Shown here piece by piece: positions 33,180 to 42,680 of a DNA stretch of 64,000 nucleotides. Source of the DNA: Pseudomonas monteilii NBRC 103158 = DSM 14164 (GTDB lineage Bacteria; Pseudomonadota; Gammaproteobacteria; Pseudomonadales; Pseudomonadaceae); assembly GCF_000730605.1 (NCBI RefSeq), contig NZ_BBIS01000052.1, positions 1-64,000 of the forward strand, given 5' to 3'. How positions within the stretch are numbered: position 1 is the stretch's first letter; every line of letters begins with the position of its first letter. Both the position numbers and the translations under genes were made by a program. Below the pieces are notes generated by a model, which saw only the letters and a program-made list of their open reading frames with translations, had not been told where the DNA came from and did no database searches.

Positions 33180-34393
33180 GCCTGGCGCTGGACGAAATCC
33201 TGCACCTGCCCGGCCTGCAGGACATGACCGTCCGGGCCGGCGCGCGCAACCTGCAGCGGCGGGTGCGCTGGCCGTATGTGGCCGAGAACGAAGGCATTGC
33301 CGAGTGGGTGATGGGCGGCGAGCTGGTGTTCGTCACCGGCATCAACCACCCACGCGGCGAGGCCAACCTGCTGAGCCTGGTGGAAGATGGCGACGCCGTG
33401 GGCATTGCCGGCATGGTGATCCTCACCGGCGGCACGTTCATCCACGGCATTCCGCCTGTAGTGATCGAGCGCGCCGAGCAACTGGGGCTGCCGCTGATCG
33501 AGCAGCCGTATGCGCTGAAAATGGTGGTCGTCACTCACCTGATCGGTACGGCCCTGGTGCAGATGACCCAGGTGCGGCGCTCGCGCAATGACATCCTCGG
33601 CCAGTTGCTGACCGGCGACTACCCGAGCCTGGCCATCGCTCGGCAGCGGGCCGCGCACCTTGAGCTGGCGCTGGACGAGCCACGGCGCCTGGTGACACTG
33701 CGGCTGTCTGGCGTCGATGGATTGTTCGAGCGCCATGGGCTGGCCCAGGGCGAGCGCGTGTGGCAGGGCATTCGCCAGGCGCTGGAAGATCAGCTTGAGG
33801 CCTGGTGTCGTGGCAGGCCGGGGACTGTGACCGCGCAATTGCCGGGTGACCTGTTCGTGTTGTTACTGGCCGATGCCCACGGCCTGCACGCCACCCTGGC
33901 CGCGCTGCACCGGCAGTTGGCGGGCGTGGTCGGTGAACTGGGCCTGTTCATGGGCCTGTCGCGCCTGGCCGAGGATTGCGCCCACTACCGCCAGGCGCTC
34001 AATGAAGCGCGCCAGGCCTTGGAAGTGGCGCAGAACCTGCGCCCGGCCACCGGTTTCTGCGACTTCAGCGAGTTGGGCGTGCTGCGCCTGCTGCAAGGCA
34101 TCGTCGATCGCTCGCTGATCGACGACTTCGTCGCCGAAACCCTTGGCCCACTGATCGCGCCCGGCCGCAAGCACCCCCATGTGCTGGTGCATACCCTCGA
34201 CGCCCTGCTCAAGGAAAACGGCAATGGCCTGAAGGCCGCCCAGCGTCTGGGCCTGCACCGCAACACCATCAACCAACGTATTCAACGTATCGAACAACTG
34301 AGTGGGCAGTCACTCGACGACCCGCTATTTCGTATGAACGCTTCGGTCGCCATGCTGGTATGGCGCATGAGCGAAGCCCAATGCAAGGAGTAA
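33176..34393 (+). CDS. PucR-family regulator of the deaminase operon
   Basis: A 405-residue PucR protein. The N-terminal purine-catabolism domain reads LDEILHLPGLQDMTVRAGAR and GELVFVTGINHP, a middle GGDEF-like region follows, and the C-terminal HTH is NGLKAAQRLGLHRNTINQRI. The start is GTG overlapping the permease stop (GTGA). PucR regulators respond to purine or ureide metabolites. Its position inside the operon suggests that it senses the pathway substrate or product and controls this operon. Confidence 0.88.
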   Translation: MSLALDEILHLPGLQDMTVRAGARNLQRRVRWPYVAENEGIAEWVMGGELVFVTGINHPRGEANLLSLVEDGDAVGIAGMVILTGGTFIHGIPPVVIERAEQLGLPLIEQPYALKMVVVTHLIGTALVQMTQVRRSRNDILGQLLTGDYPSLAIARQRAAHLELALDEPRRLVTLRLSGVDGLFERHGLAQGERVWQGIRQALEDQLEAWCRGRPGTVTAQLPGDLFVLLLADAHGLHATLAALHRQLAGVVGELGLFMGLSRLAEDCAHYRQALNEARQALEVAQNLRPATGFCDFSELGVLRLLQGIVDRSLIDDFVAETLGPLIAPGRKHPHVLVHTLDALLKENGNGLKAAQRLGLHRNTINQRIQRIEQLSGQSLDDPLFRMNASVAMLVWRMSEAQCKE

Positions 34394-34397
34394 CAGC

Positions 34398-35639
34398 ATG
34401 AACATCATCAACGCCCGTCTGCGTGGCAAGTCGGGCCTGTTTCGTATCGAACTGAACGGCGACCGTATCGCCGCCATCGAGCCCCAGGCCGATGTGGCGG
34501 TGCTGGCCAACCCCGACGACCTGGACGCCCAACAGAACCTGGTGGTGGCGCCCTTCGTCGAGCCGCACATTCACCTGGACGCCACCCTCACCGCCGGCGA
34601 GCCGAAGTGGAACATGAGCGGCACCTTGTTCGAAGGCATCGAACGCTGGGCCGAGCGCAAGGAAATCACCACCCACGACGACATCAAGCAGCGCTCGAAG
34701 AAGACCATCGACATGCTGGTGGACCATGGCATTCAGCACGTGCGAACCCATGTGGATGTGACCGACCCCAAGCTCACCGCGCTCAAGGCCATGGTCGAGG
34801 TGCGCGAGGAAGTACGCCACCTGGTTGACCTGCAAATCGTCGCCTTCCCCCAGGAGGGCATCGAGTCGTTCGCCAATGGCCGGGCCCTGATGACCGAAGC
34901 GGTGGCCATGGGCGCCGATGTGGTCGGTGGCATTCCGCATTTCGAGAACACTCGCGATCAGGGTGTGTCGTCGGTGAAGTTCCTGATGGAGCTGGCTGAG
35001 CGCACCGGTTGCCTGGTGGACGTGCACTGTGACGAAACCGACGACCCACAGTCGCGCTTCCTCGAGGTGCTGGCCGAAGAGGCCCGGGTACGTGGCATGG
35101 GCGCTCGGGTCACGGCGAGCCACACCACGGCCATGGGCTCTTATGACAACGCTTACTGCTACAAGCTGTTCCGCCTGCTGAAAATGTCGGGCATCAACTT
35201 CATCTCGTGCCCGACCGAGAGCATTCACCTGCAAGGGCGCTTCGACACTTACCCCAAGCGCCGCGGGCTGACCCGCGTGGCCGAGATCGACCGCGCCGGG
35301 ATGAACGTGTGCTTCGGCCAGGACTCCATCGTCGACCCGTGGTACCCGCTGGGCAACGGCAACATCCTGCGCATTCTCGAAGCCGGGCTGCACATCTGCC
35401 ACATGCTCGGCTACGAAGACCTGCAACGCAGCCTGGATCTGATCACCGACAACAGTGCCCGCACCCTCAACCTTGGGGAGCGTTATGGCATCGAGGTCGG
35501 GCGGCCGGCCAACTTGCTGCTGCTGTCGGCGCCGGATGATTACGAGATGGTCCGCAGCCAGGGCCACGCACTGGTTTCGGTGCGCAACGGCAAGGTGTTG
35601 ATGCGCCGCACGTCGGCGCAGGTCGAACGCTTTGCCTGA
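34398..35639 (+). CDS. codA: Cytosine/creatinine deaminase (CodA family)
   Basis: A 413-residue amidohydrolase. Metal ligands are H57 and H59 (EPHIHLD), H210 (VHCDE) and D309; E213 and H242 are the proton-shuttling residues, and Q152 and W315 match substrate contacts of E. coli CodA. The residue after the metal aspartate is S310 (FGQDSIVDPW), where the E. coli enzyme has a second aspartate. Changes at this site are known to alter its substrate choice. With N-methylhydantoinase and carbamoylsarcosine amidase nearby, creatinine is a likely substrate; Pseudomonas deaminases with both activities are known. Confidence 0.88.
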   Translation: MNIINARLRGKSGLFRIELNGDRIAAIEPQADVAVLANPDDLDAQQNLVVAPFVEPHIHLDATLTAGEPKWNMSGTLFEGIERWAERKEITTHDDIKQRSKKTIDMLVDHGIQHVRTHVDVTDPKLTALKAMVEVREEVRHLVDLQIVAFPQEGIESFANGRALMTEAVAMGADVVGGIPHFENTRDQGVSSVKFLMELAERTGCLVDVHCDETDDPQSRFLEVLAEEARVRGMGARVTASHTTAMGSYDNAYCYKLFRLLKMSGINFISCPTESIHLQGRFDTYPKRRGLTRVAEIDRAGMNVCFGQDSIVDPWYPLGNGNILRILEAGLHICHMLGYEDLQRSLDLITDNSARTLNLGERYGIEVGRPANLLLLSAPDDYEMVRSQGHALVSVRNGKVLMRRTSAQVERFA

Positions 35640-35669
35640 CGCCACCCTCCAGCAACGGCATTCATCATG

Positions 35670-35694
35670 CCCCGCCGGCTTTGGCCGGGCGGGG
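35670..35694 (+). terminator. Terminator of the codA operon
   Basis: CCCCGCCGGC and GGCCGGGCGGGG form a strong GC-rich hairpin with a TTT loop 30 bases after codA. It is followed by a short TGCTTTG rather than a long T-run. Confidence 0.6.
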
Positions 35695-35849
35695 TGCTTT
35701 GCCATGGGCGCAGGATAATTACTGATGCCAAATTCGGTATCAATGGCTAACGAAATACGAATTATCAGAATCAAAGCCGCCCCTTAGACTCGAGTCCATG
35801 GCAACCCAGCCAGGTTGCCCGGACAGTTCTGAACCTGTGGAGTCAGTGC

Positions 35850-37106
35850 ATGTTATCGAAGCAGACAATCGGGCTACGCCGCGTGGTCGTGACCGGCATG
35901 GGCATCGTCTCATGTCTGGGCAACAGCCCTGCGCAGGTCCTCCAGGCATTGCGCCAGGGGCGCTCGGGAATCGCCTTCAACCTGGCCTATGCGCAAGCGG
36001 GGCTGCGCAGCCATGTCAGCGGCCGGCTGGAGGTCGACTTTCAGCGCATCGACCGGCGCCACCGGCGCTTCATGGGCGATGCCGCAGCCTATGGCTACCT
36101 GGCCATGGCCGATGCCATCGCCGATGCACGGCTGACGCCCGAGCAGGTGGCCGACACCCGCACCGGCTGCGTGATGGGCTCGGGTGGCGGCTCCAGCGAA
36201 GACATCGTCGAGGCCAACCAGCTGCTGCACAGCCAGGGCGTACGCAAGGTGGGGCCGTACCGTGTACCCCGTACCATGACCAGTACGGTCTCAGCGTGCC
36301 TGGCCAGTTTCTTCGGCATCAAGGGCCTCAACTATTCCATCGCCTCGGCCTGCGCCACCAGCGCCCATTGCATCGGCCACGCCTTCGAGCAGATCCAGTT
36401 CGGCAAACAGGATGTGGTGTTTGCTGGCGGTGCCGAAGCCGAGCACTTCAGCCAGAGCTGCATGTTCGACGCCATGGGCGCGTTTTCCACCGGCTACAAC
36501 GACCGGCCGGCCACTGCCAGCCGCCCTTATGACGTGGCCCGTGATGGCTTCGTTATCAGCGGCGGGGCAGGGGTGCTGGTGCTGGAGGCGCTGGAGCATG
36601 CCCAGGCGCGCGGGGCGACCATCCTCGCCGAAGTGATCGGCTATGGCACTGCCTCCGATGGCCAGGACATGGTTTCCCCCAGCGGCGACGGCGCACTGCG
36701 CGCCATGCAGATGGCCCTGGCCAGTTGCGCCGAACCGGTGGATTACCTCAATACCCATGGCACCAGCACCCAGGCCGGCGACCTGGTGGAACTGCAGGCG
36801 GCACTGGCTGCCTTCGACGGTGAACTGCCGCCGTTCAGCTCGACCAAGTCGCTGAGCGGGCACGCGCTGGGGGCGGCCGGGGTGCACGAGGCGATCTATG
36901 CGTTGCTGATGATGCGCCACGGTTTCATGGCGGCTTCGCACAACATCGAACAGCTCGACCCGCAGGTCGAGGGGCTGCCCTTGGTACGCAGCGTGCGCGA
37001 AGGGCAGCAGGTGAATTGCGTGATGTCCAACAGCTTCGGTTTCGGCGGGGCCAATGCCTCGCTGGTGTTCAGCCGTCGGGGGCTGGAGGCGCAGGGCGCA
37101 CATTGA
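35850..37106 (+). CDS. Beta-ketoacyl synthase (FabB/FabF-like), isolated
   Basis: A 418-residue KAS enzyme with complete active site: the nucleophile C168 in IASACATSAHC, histidines in LNTHGTSTQAGD and LSGHALGAAG, and the glycine-rich NSFGFGGANAS at the end. It condenses acyl-ACP with malonyl-ACP. It lies between the codA operon and an MHS transporter with no carrier protein, reductase or other fatty-acid gene nearby, so its link to the ureide genes is unexplained. It may be a spare FabB or serve a lipid adaptation. Confidence 0.9.
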   Translation: MLSKQTIGLRRVVVTGMGIVSCLGNSPAQVLQALRQGRSGIAFNLAYAQAGLRSHVSGRLEVDFQRIDRRHRRFMGDAAAYGYLAMADAIADARLTPEQVADTRTGCVMGSGGGSSEDIVEANQLLHSQGVRKVGPYRVPRTMTSTVSACLASFFGIKGLNYSIASACATSAHCIGHAFEQIQFGKQDVVFAGGAEAEHFSQSCMFDAMGAFSTGYNDRPATASRPYDVARDGFVISGGAGVLVLEALEHAQARGATILAEVIGYGTASDGQDMVSPSGDGALRAMQMALASCAEPVDYLNTHGTSTQAGDLVELQAALAAFDGELPPFSSTKSLSGHALGAAGVHEAIYALLMMRHGFMAASHNIEQLDPQVEGLPLVRSVREGQQVNCVMSNSFGFGGANASLVFSRRGLEAQGAH

Positions 37107-37226
37107 CGGTGACGGCCCACCAGAGGCCCGCCCGGACTGAGCTTGAGGGCTGCGCCTGCAGCCCACTCGCTGCGTGAAGGTTTCGAACTGCCAATCGCTT
37201 GTTCTCCAACAGACAGTGAGGTGGAT

Positions 37227-38552
37227 ATGTCGGGTACGTCGCAGCAGCCGGTCGCGCCGGAGCAATTGAAACGCGTGGTCTGGGCCGCGTCCATCGGCAA
37301 CTTCGTCGAGTGGTTCGACTTTGCCCTGTATGGTTTTCTGGCGACCACCATCGCCCAGTTGTTCTTCCCCTCGGGTGACAGCACCACGGCGCTGCTCAAG
37401 ACCTTTGCCGTGTTCGCCGTTGCCTTTGCTTTCCGCCCGCTCGGCGGGCTGGTGTTCGGCATGCTGGGGGACCATTTCGGGCGGCGCCGGGTGTTGTCGA
37501 TCACGATCCTGCTGATGGCCGCAGCCACCACCCTGATCGGGCTGCTGCCGACCTATGCCAGCATCGGCCTGGCCGCCCCGTTGCTGTTGACGCTGATCCG
37601 CTGTGTGCAGGGTTTTTCCGCCGGTGGCGAATACGCCGGCGCCTGCATTTACCTCATCGAGCACGCCCCGGCCGGGCAGCGCGCCCGCTATGGCAGTGCC
37701 GCGCTGGTGTCGACCTTCGCCTCGTTCGCGGCCGCCGCCATCGTCACCTATGCCCTGAACCGCTGGCTGACAGCCGAGCAGATGGCAACCTTCGGTTGGC
37801 GCCTGCCCTTTCTGATCGCCGCGCCCCTCGGGCTGGTGGGCCTGTACCTGCGCTGGCGCCTGGACGAGACGCCGGCGTTCAAGGCGCTGGCTAGCGCCGA
37901 GCGTGCCGTGCATGCACCGCTGGGCCAGACATTGCGCGAGCAGGGCGGGGCGATGTGCTGCCTGGCGGCGTTCATCTCGCTGACCGCGCTGTCGTTCTAC
38001 ATGTGCACCACCTACTTCGTGACCTACCTGCAACTGCAAGGCGGCCAGCCGCAGCCCACAGCGCTGTTGATCTCTTTGCTGACCTTGCTGTTCGCCGCAG
38101 CCTGCTGCCCCTTTGCCGGACGCTTTTCCGACCGCGTTGGCCGGCGCCCGACCATGGTCACGGCTGCCGCCTGGCTGGTGCTGACCATTTACCCGGCGTT
38201 TCTGCTGGCGCGCTCCGGGTTGTTCTACCCAGCATTGGCGGGGGCATTCCTGTTGGCCATCGGCGCGGTGCTGTGCGGTGTGGTCACGGCCGTGCTGTTG
38301 TCGGAAGTGTTCCCCACCCGCAGTCGCTACACCGCCTCGGCCATCACCTACAACATGGCCTACACGCTGTTCGGCGGTACCGCGCCGCTGATCGCCACCT
38401 GGCTGATCGAGCGCAGCGGTGACCCGCTGTCGCCGGCCTATTACCTGGCCGGTATCGCCCTGTTCGCCCTGGCGGGCGGGCTGTCGTTGCCGGAGACGGC
38501 GGGGCGCCCCTTGAGCCACGCCGCCGATCAACCCGCCAACCCCTTGGCATAA
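37227..38552 (+). CDS. MHS-family MFS transporter
   Basis: A 441-residue 12-helix symporter. The metabolite:H+ symporter signature is GNFVEWFDFALYGFLA (about residues 23-38), with GDHFGRRRVLS between helices 2 and 3 and QGFSAGGEYAGACIYLIEHA in helix 4. Relatives carry osmolytes, dicarboxylates or shikimate. GTGAGGTGG precedes ATG 37227. Its placement before hyuA suggests a pathway intermediate or product, for example N-methylhydantoin or sarcosine; this is a guess. Confidence 0.88.
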   Translation: MSGTSQQPVAPEQLKRVVWAASIGNFVEWFDFALYGFLATTIAQLFFPSGDSTTALLKTFAVFAVAFAFRPLGGLVFGMLGDHFGRRRVLSITILLMAAATTLIGLLPTYASIGLAAPLLLTLIRCVQGFSAGGEYAGACIYLIEHAPAGQRARYGSAALVSTFASFAAAAIVTYALNRWLTAEQMATFGWRLPFLIAAPLGLVGLYLRWRLDETPAFKALASAERAVHAPLGQTLREQGGAMCCLAAFISLTALSFYMCTTYFVTYLQLQGGQPQPTALLISLLTLLFAAACCPFAGRFSDRVGRRPTMVTAAAWLVLTIYPAFLLARSGLFYPALAGAFLLAIGAVLCGVVTAVLLSEVFPTRSRYTASAITYNMAYTLFGGTAPLIATWLIERSGDPLSPAYYLAGIALFALAGGLSLPETAGRPLSHAADQPANPLA

Positions 38553-38560
38553 AAAAAACA

Positions 38561-38576
38561 GGCCCCGCTTGGGGCC
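38561..38576. terminator. GC hairpin after the MHS transporter
   Basis: GGCCCC-GCTT-GGGGCC preceded by eight A. The A-run sits upstream, so it resembles a terminator for the minus strand more than for the plus strand, although no gene there needs it. Confidence 0.4.
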
Positions 38577-38669
38577 CCCGCACCTCAACAACAACCATAA
38601 GACCCACGTGCGAATCGGCTCGGCGGCGCAGTTGCCGAGTGCATTCGCGATCACCAGGAGTGACGCAGA

Positions 38670-40760
38670 ATGGCCCGTATAGGCGTAGATGTCGGCGGTA
38701 CCAACACAGACCTGATCCTGGAAACCACGGAGCGCGACTCCATCGGCCGGCGGATCTTTTCCCACAAGGTCCCCACCACCCTCGAAGACCAGTCCATCGC
38801 TGTGATGCGCGGGATTCTCGAGCTGTGTGCCAAGGCCGGAATCGGCGCCGAAGAAGTGGACCTGATCGTCCATGGCACTACGGTGGCGACCAACATTTCC
38901 ATCGAACACAATGGCGCCGAGGTGGGCATGCTCACCACCAGGGGCTTCCGCGACATTCTGCACATTGGCCGGCACAAACGGCCCTACAACTTCTCGCTGC
39001 AGTTCGATGTGCCATGGCAGAGCACACCGCTGGTGCGTCGGCGTAACCGCATCGCCATCAACGAGCGCATCCTACCGCCCCATGGCCAGGTCGAGACGCC
39101 GCTGGACGAGCAGGAAGTCCGCGAGGCCGCGCAGTTGCTCAAGGCCCGTGGCGTGCAGGCCGTAATCATCGGCTTCATGTACGCCTTCCTCGACCGCTCC
39201 CATGAGCTGCGCGCCAAGGCCATCGTGCAGAAGGTGATGCCCGAGGCGTTCGTCTGCTGCTCCACCGATGTGGTGGACGTGATGCGCGAGTACGAGCGCT
39301 TTTCCACCACGGCCATGAACGCCTACGTCGGACCGCGCACCGCCCACTACCTGACCCACCTGGCCAGCCAGCTGCGTGAAAACGGCATCCAGGCCGACCT
39401 GCGCATCATGCAGTCCAACGGCGGTGTGGCCACCGTTGAAAGCTGCTGCGAGCGGCCGGTGAACATCCTCATGTCCGGCCCCGCCGGTGGCGTGATGGGC
39501 GGGCATTACTTCGCTGGGCTCGACGGTGAGCGCAACATCATCACCGTCGACATTGGTGGTACCTCGGCGGACATCTCGACCTTGGTCGATGGCCAGATCA
39601 AGGTGATGAACCCGCGCGACTCCTACGTGTCCGGGCACCCGGTGCTGGTGCCGATGATCGACCTGATCACCATCGGTGCCGGTGGCGGATCGGTGGCCTT
39701 CATCGACCCGGCCGGTGGCTTCCAGGTCGGCCCACGCTCGGCCGGTTCCAACCCCGGCCCGGCCTGTTACGGCCGCGGTGGCGAGGAGCCCACCGTGACC
39801 GACGCCAACATCGTGTTGGGCCGTCTGGACCCGGACCAGATGCTGGGCGGCGACCTGAAGATCGACCCGGCGCTGTCGTTCCAGGCCATCGAGGCGAAGA
39901 TCGCCAAGCCGTTGGGCCTTAGCGTGCACCGGGCGGCCCTGGGCATCCTGCGGGTGGTCAACAACAACATGGCCCTGGCCATTCGTTCCAACTCGGTGGC
40001 CCGTGGTATCGACCCCCGCGATTTCGTGCTGATGCCGTTCGGCGGGGCAGGGCCGGTGCATGGTCCGGCGCTGGCCGATGAGGTCAATGCCAAGTCGGTG
40101 CTCATCCCGCCAGCGCCGGGCATCACCGCCGCCGCAGGCCTGCTGACCACCGACCTGCAGTACGAGGCCCTGCGCTCGTTGCTGTGCACCCTGAATACCA
40201 TCGACGACACGCAATTGAATCGGCTCGAAAGCGCCTTGCAGGAACTGGAAGCCAATGTTCGGCAACAACTGCGCAACGATGGCGTGGACGATGCCTGCAT
40301 GCAGCTGACCCGCATCGCCGAATGCCGCTACGACGGTCAGGGCTTCGAGTTGCGTGCCCTGATCCCTGGCGGCAGGGTGGACCACCAGGCCATTGCCCAG
40401 GTCATGGCGCATTTCCACCAAGTGCATGAGCAGGACTACGGCTATTGCTACGCCGATGCCCCGGTGGAAGTCGTCAGCCTGCGTGTCATCGGCCATTCCC
40501 AGTCCGAGAAGCTGGCCTGGCAGCCGCTGCCGGCGGCGGTCGACAGCGACACCGGCCAGGCCTTCCTTTACGAGCGCGACACCTGGTTCGACGATGGCCA
40601 GTGCCTGCCCACGCCACGCTATGACCGCAGCAAGCTGCACGCCGGCCAGTACATCGAAGGCCCGGCCATGCTCATGCAGCACGACTCCACCTCGCTGGTG
40701 CCGCCGGGTTGGGTGGCCAGGGTGAGCGCCCACGGCAACCTGATCATCTCCCGCCAGTAA
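38670..40760 (+). CDS. hyuA: ATP-dependent N-methylhydantoinase, HyuA subunit
   Basis: A 696-residue HyuA/oxoprolinase A-type subunit. ATP-binding-fold signatures are GVDVGGTNTDLIL (residues 5-17) and ITVDIGGTSADISTLVDG, with GAGGGSVAFID and GPACYGRGGEEPTVTDAN in the middle. The family opens 5-membered cyclic amides with ATP. In this locus it should convert N-methylhydantoin from creatinine deamination into N-carbamoylsarcosine. Its partner subunit follows 17 bases later. Confidence 0.88.
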   Translation: MARIGVDVGGTNTDLILETTERDSIGRRIFSHKVPTTLEDQSIAVMRGILELCAKAGIGAEEVDLIVHGTTVATNISIEHNGAEVGMLTTRGFRDILHIGRHKRPYNFSLQFDVPWQSTPLVRRRNRIAINERILPPHGQVETPLDEQEVREAAQLLKARGVQAVIIGFMYAFLDRSHELRAKAIVQKVMPEAFVCCSTDVVDVMREYERFSTTAMNAYVGPRTAHYLTHLASQLRENGIQADLRIMQSNGGVATVESCCERPVNILMSGPAGGVMGGHYFAGLDGERNIITVDIGGTSADISTLVDGQIKVMNPRDSYVSGHPVLVPMIDLITIGAGGGSVAFIDPAGGFQVGPRSAGSNPGPACYGRGGEEPTVTDANIVLGRLDPDQMLGGDLKIDPALSFQAIEAKIAKPLGLSVHRAALGILRVVNNNMALAIRSNSVARGIDPRDFVLMPFGGAGPVHGPALADEVNAKSVLIPPAPGITAAAGLLTTDLQYEALRSLLCTLNTIDDTQLNRLESALQELEANVRQQLRNDGVDDACMQLTRIAECRYDGQGFELRALIPGGRVDHQAIAQVMAHFHQVHEQDYGYCYADAPVEVVSLRVIGHSQSEKLAWQPLPAAVDSDTGQAFLYERDTWFDDGQCLPTPRYDRSKLHAGQYIEGPAMLMQHDSTSLVPPGWVARVSAHGNLIISRQ

Positions 40761-40777
40761 CGCCAGAGGACACAGCC

Positions 40778-42538
40778 ATGAATACGCAACCGGTCGATCC
40801 GATCACCCTGCAAGTCATCAGCGGCGCCTTGAAGACCATCGCCGAAGAGATGGGCCACGTGCTGTACCGCATGTCGTTCTCATCGATCATCCGCGAGTCC
40901 CAGGACATGGGCGCCGGGCTGTTCGACACCCGCTACCAGACCATCTGCGAGTCCGAATCCACGCCGATGCACATCGGCTCGATCCCGGCCTACCTGCGCG
41001 GCATCGAGGCCACCCTGCAAGGTGGCGCCTGGCACGAGGGCGATGTGGTGGTGCACAACCATCCCTATCACGGCTCCAGCCACAGCCCGGACCTGGCGGT
41101 GATCGTGCCGATTTTCCATGAAGGCGAGCTGGTGGGCTTTTCCGGCAACACCGCGCACCACATCGACATCGGCGCAGCTACGCCGGGGTTGATCATCGAC
41201 GTAGGCGACGTGTACGCCGAAGGCATGCTGATGGCCGGGCTCAAGCTCTATGAGCGCGGTGTGCGCAACGAAGCGCTGGTGCAGATGTTCCGTTACAACA
41301 GCCGTGCATCCGACCAGCTGATTCGCGACATCGAAGCCCAGGTGGCCTCGGCGCAGCTGGGCGCCCGGCGCTTCAAGGAACTACTGACCCGCTACGGCAA
41401 GGACTTCAGCTTTACCGCGATCAACCAGTTGATCGACTACGCCGAAACCATCATGCGCCAGCAGATCGCGCAGATTCCCGATGGCGACTACCGCGCCGAA
41501 GGCTTCCTCGACGACGACGGCCGCAACCGCGAGCGGCGCCTGCCGGTGGTGGTCACGGTAAAAGTGAGCGGTGATGCCCTGGAGGTGGACCTGACCGGTT
41601 CGGCGTTGCAAACCGAAACCGCCTATAACGTGCCGTTCGAAGGTTCGTGCAAGGTGGCCGCCTACGCCGCCTTCCGCAAGCTGCTGCTCGACGCTGCCAC
41701 GCTGCCCAGCCCGGTGCCGTCCAACGAGGGGTCGTTCCGCCCGATCAGCGTCGTGGCGCCGCTGGGCACGATTTTCAACCCAGTGTTCCCAGCCGCTGCC
41801 GAGGCGCGCTTCACCCAGTGCAACCGGATGATCGATCTCATCATCAAGGCCCTGGCCCCGGTGCTGCCGGAGCGGGTGATCGCCGGCAGCTCGGCGTCGA
41901 TCTCCTTCGCTGCCTATTCCGGGGTGAAGGCCGATGGCGACTATTGGGTATTCCTCGAAGTCAACGAAGGGGCATACGGCGGGCGGCCGAAATCCGACGG
42001 GCCCGATGCCATCGACAACCTGATGGCCAACACCCGCAACAACCCCATCGAAGACCTGGGGATGCACCTGCCGATGATCTGCGACCGCTACGAGCTGCGT
42101 GACGATGTGCAGCCAGGCGCTGGCAAGTACCGCGGTGGCATCGGTGTGGTAAAGGCCCAGCGGGTGCTCACGGCGGGCTTCATCACCCACGAAAGCGAAC
42201 GGCATTTCGATGTGCCCTGGGGGGTGTTCGGTGGCTGCGACGGGGTGGTAGGCAAGACCGAGATCTACAATGTCGCCAGCCCCGGGCAGGTGGTGTCGAT
42301 GCCGTCGAAGTTCTCCGGGTACGCGTCCAAGGCGGGGGATGTGATGGCCTACTACTCGCCCTGTGGCGGTGGCTATGGCAACCCGCTAGAACGCAGTGCC
42401 GAGCAGGTGCGCGAAGACGTGCTGGATGACTTCTGCAGCCTCGAACAGGCCTTTGAGGTGTACGGAGTGGTGCTCGACGAGCAGGTGCGCCTGGACATCG
42501 AGGCCACCCGCGCCCGGCGCCAGCAACTGCAGGGCTGA
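40778..42538 (+). CDS. hyuB: ATP-dependent N-methylhydantoinase, HyuB subunit
   Basis: A 586-residue HyuB-type subunit. It begins PITLQVISGALKTIAEEMGH and has SIIRESQDMGAGLFD, VVHNHPYHGSSHSPDLAVI (histidine and aspartate-rich, likely metal site) and GGRPKSDGPDAIDNLM, with GGGYGNPLERS at the end. The start at 40778 follows AGAGGA. It works with HyuA as a heteromer. The sequence differs strongly from the second HyuB at 54346, so the two pairs should have different substrates. Confidence 0.88.
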   Translation: MNTQPVDPITLQVISGALKTIAEEMGHVLYRMSFSSIIRESQDMGAGLFDTRYQTICESESTPMHIGSIPAYLRGIEATLQGGAWHEGDVVVHNHPYHGSSHSPDLAVIVPIFHEGELVGFSGNTAHHIDIGAATPGLIIDVGDVYAEGMLMAGLKLYERGVRNEALVQMFRYNSRASDQLIRDIEAQVASAQLGARRFKELLTRYGKDFSFTAINQLIDYAETIMRQQIAQIPDGDYRAEGFLDDDGRNRERRLPVVVTVKVSGDALEVDLTGSALQTETAYNVPFEGSCKVAAYAAFRKLLLDAATLPSPVPSNEGSFRPISVVAPLGTIFNPVFPAAAEARFTQCNRMIDLIIKALAPVLPERVIAGSSASISFAAYSGVKADGDYWVFLEVNEGAYGGRPKSDGPDAIDNLMANTRNNPIEDLGMHLPMICDRYELRDDVQPGAGKYRGGIGVVKAQRVLTAGFITHESERHFDVPWGVFGGCDGVVGKTEIYNVASPGQVVSMPSKFSGYASKAGDVMAYYSPCGGGYGNPLERSAEQVREDVLDDFCSLEQAFEVYGVVLDEQVRLDIEATRARRQQLQG

Positions 42539-42680
42539 CCACAGGTCTGCCCGCCGCAGCCTTTGCTGGGTTGCTATTCGCCAGCAAAGGCCGTTGCCCA
42601 CGTTCGTTCCTTTCCCCAAGAGCCTGCGGCCATCGCCATGGCAGGTAGGTTGCGCCTTCCATTCATGCACAGGTGCTTCG

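Noticed and set aside
34269..35774. A 501-codon open frame on the minus strand
   Set aside because: Antisense shadow of codA.
36291..38975. An 894-codon open frame on the minus strand
   Set aside because: It lies opposite the ketoacyl synthase and MHS transporter genes, has the histidine-, glutamine- and arginine-rich composition of an antisense shadow in GC-rich DNA, and shows no domain.
39072..40733. A 553-codon open frame on the minus strand
   Set aside because: Antisense shadow of the first hyuA gene; no ribosome site or recognisable motif.
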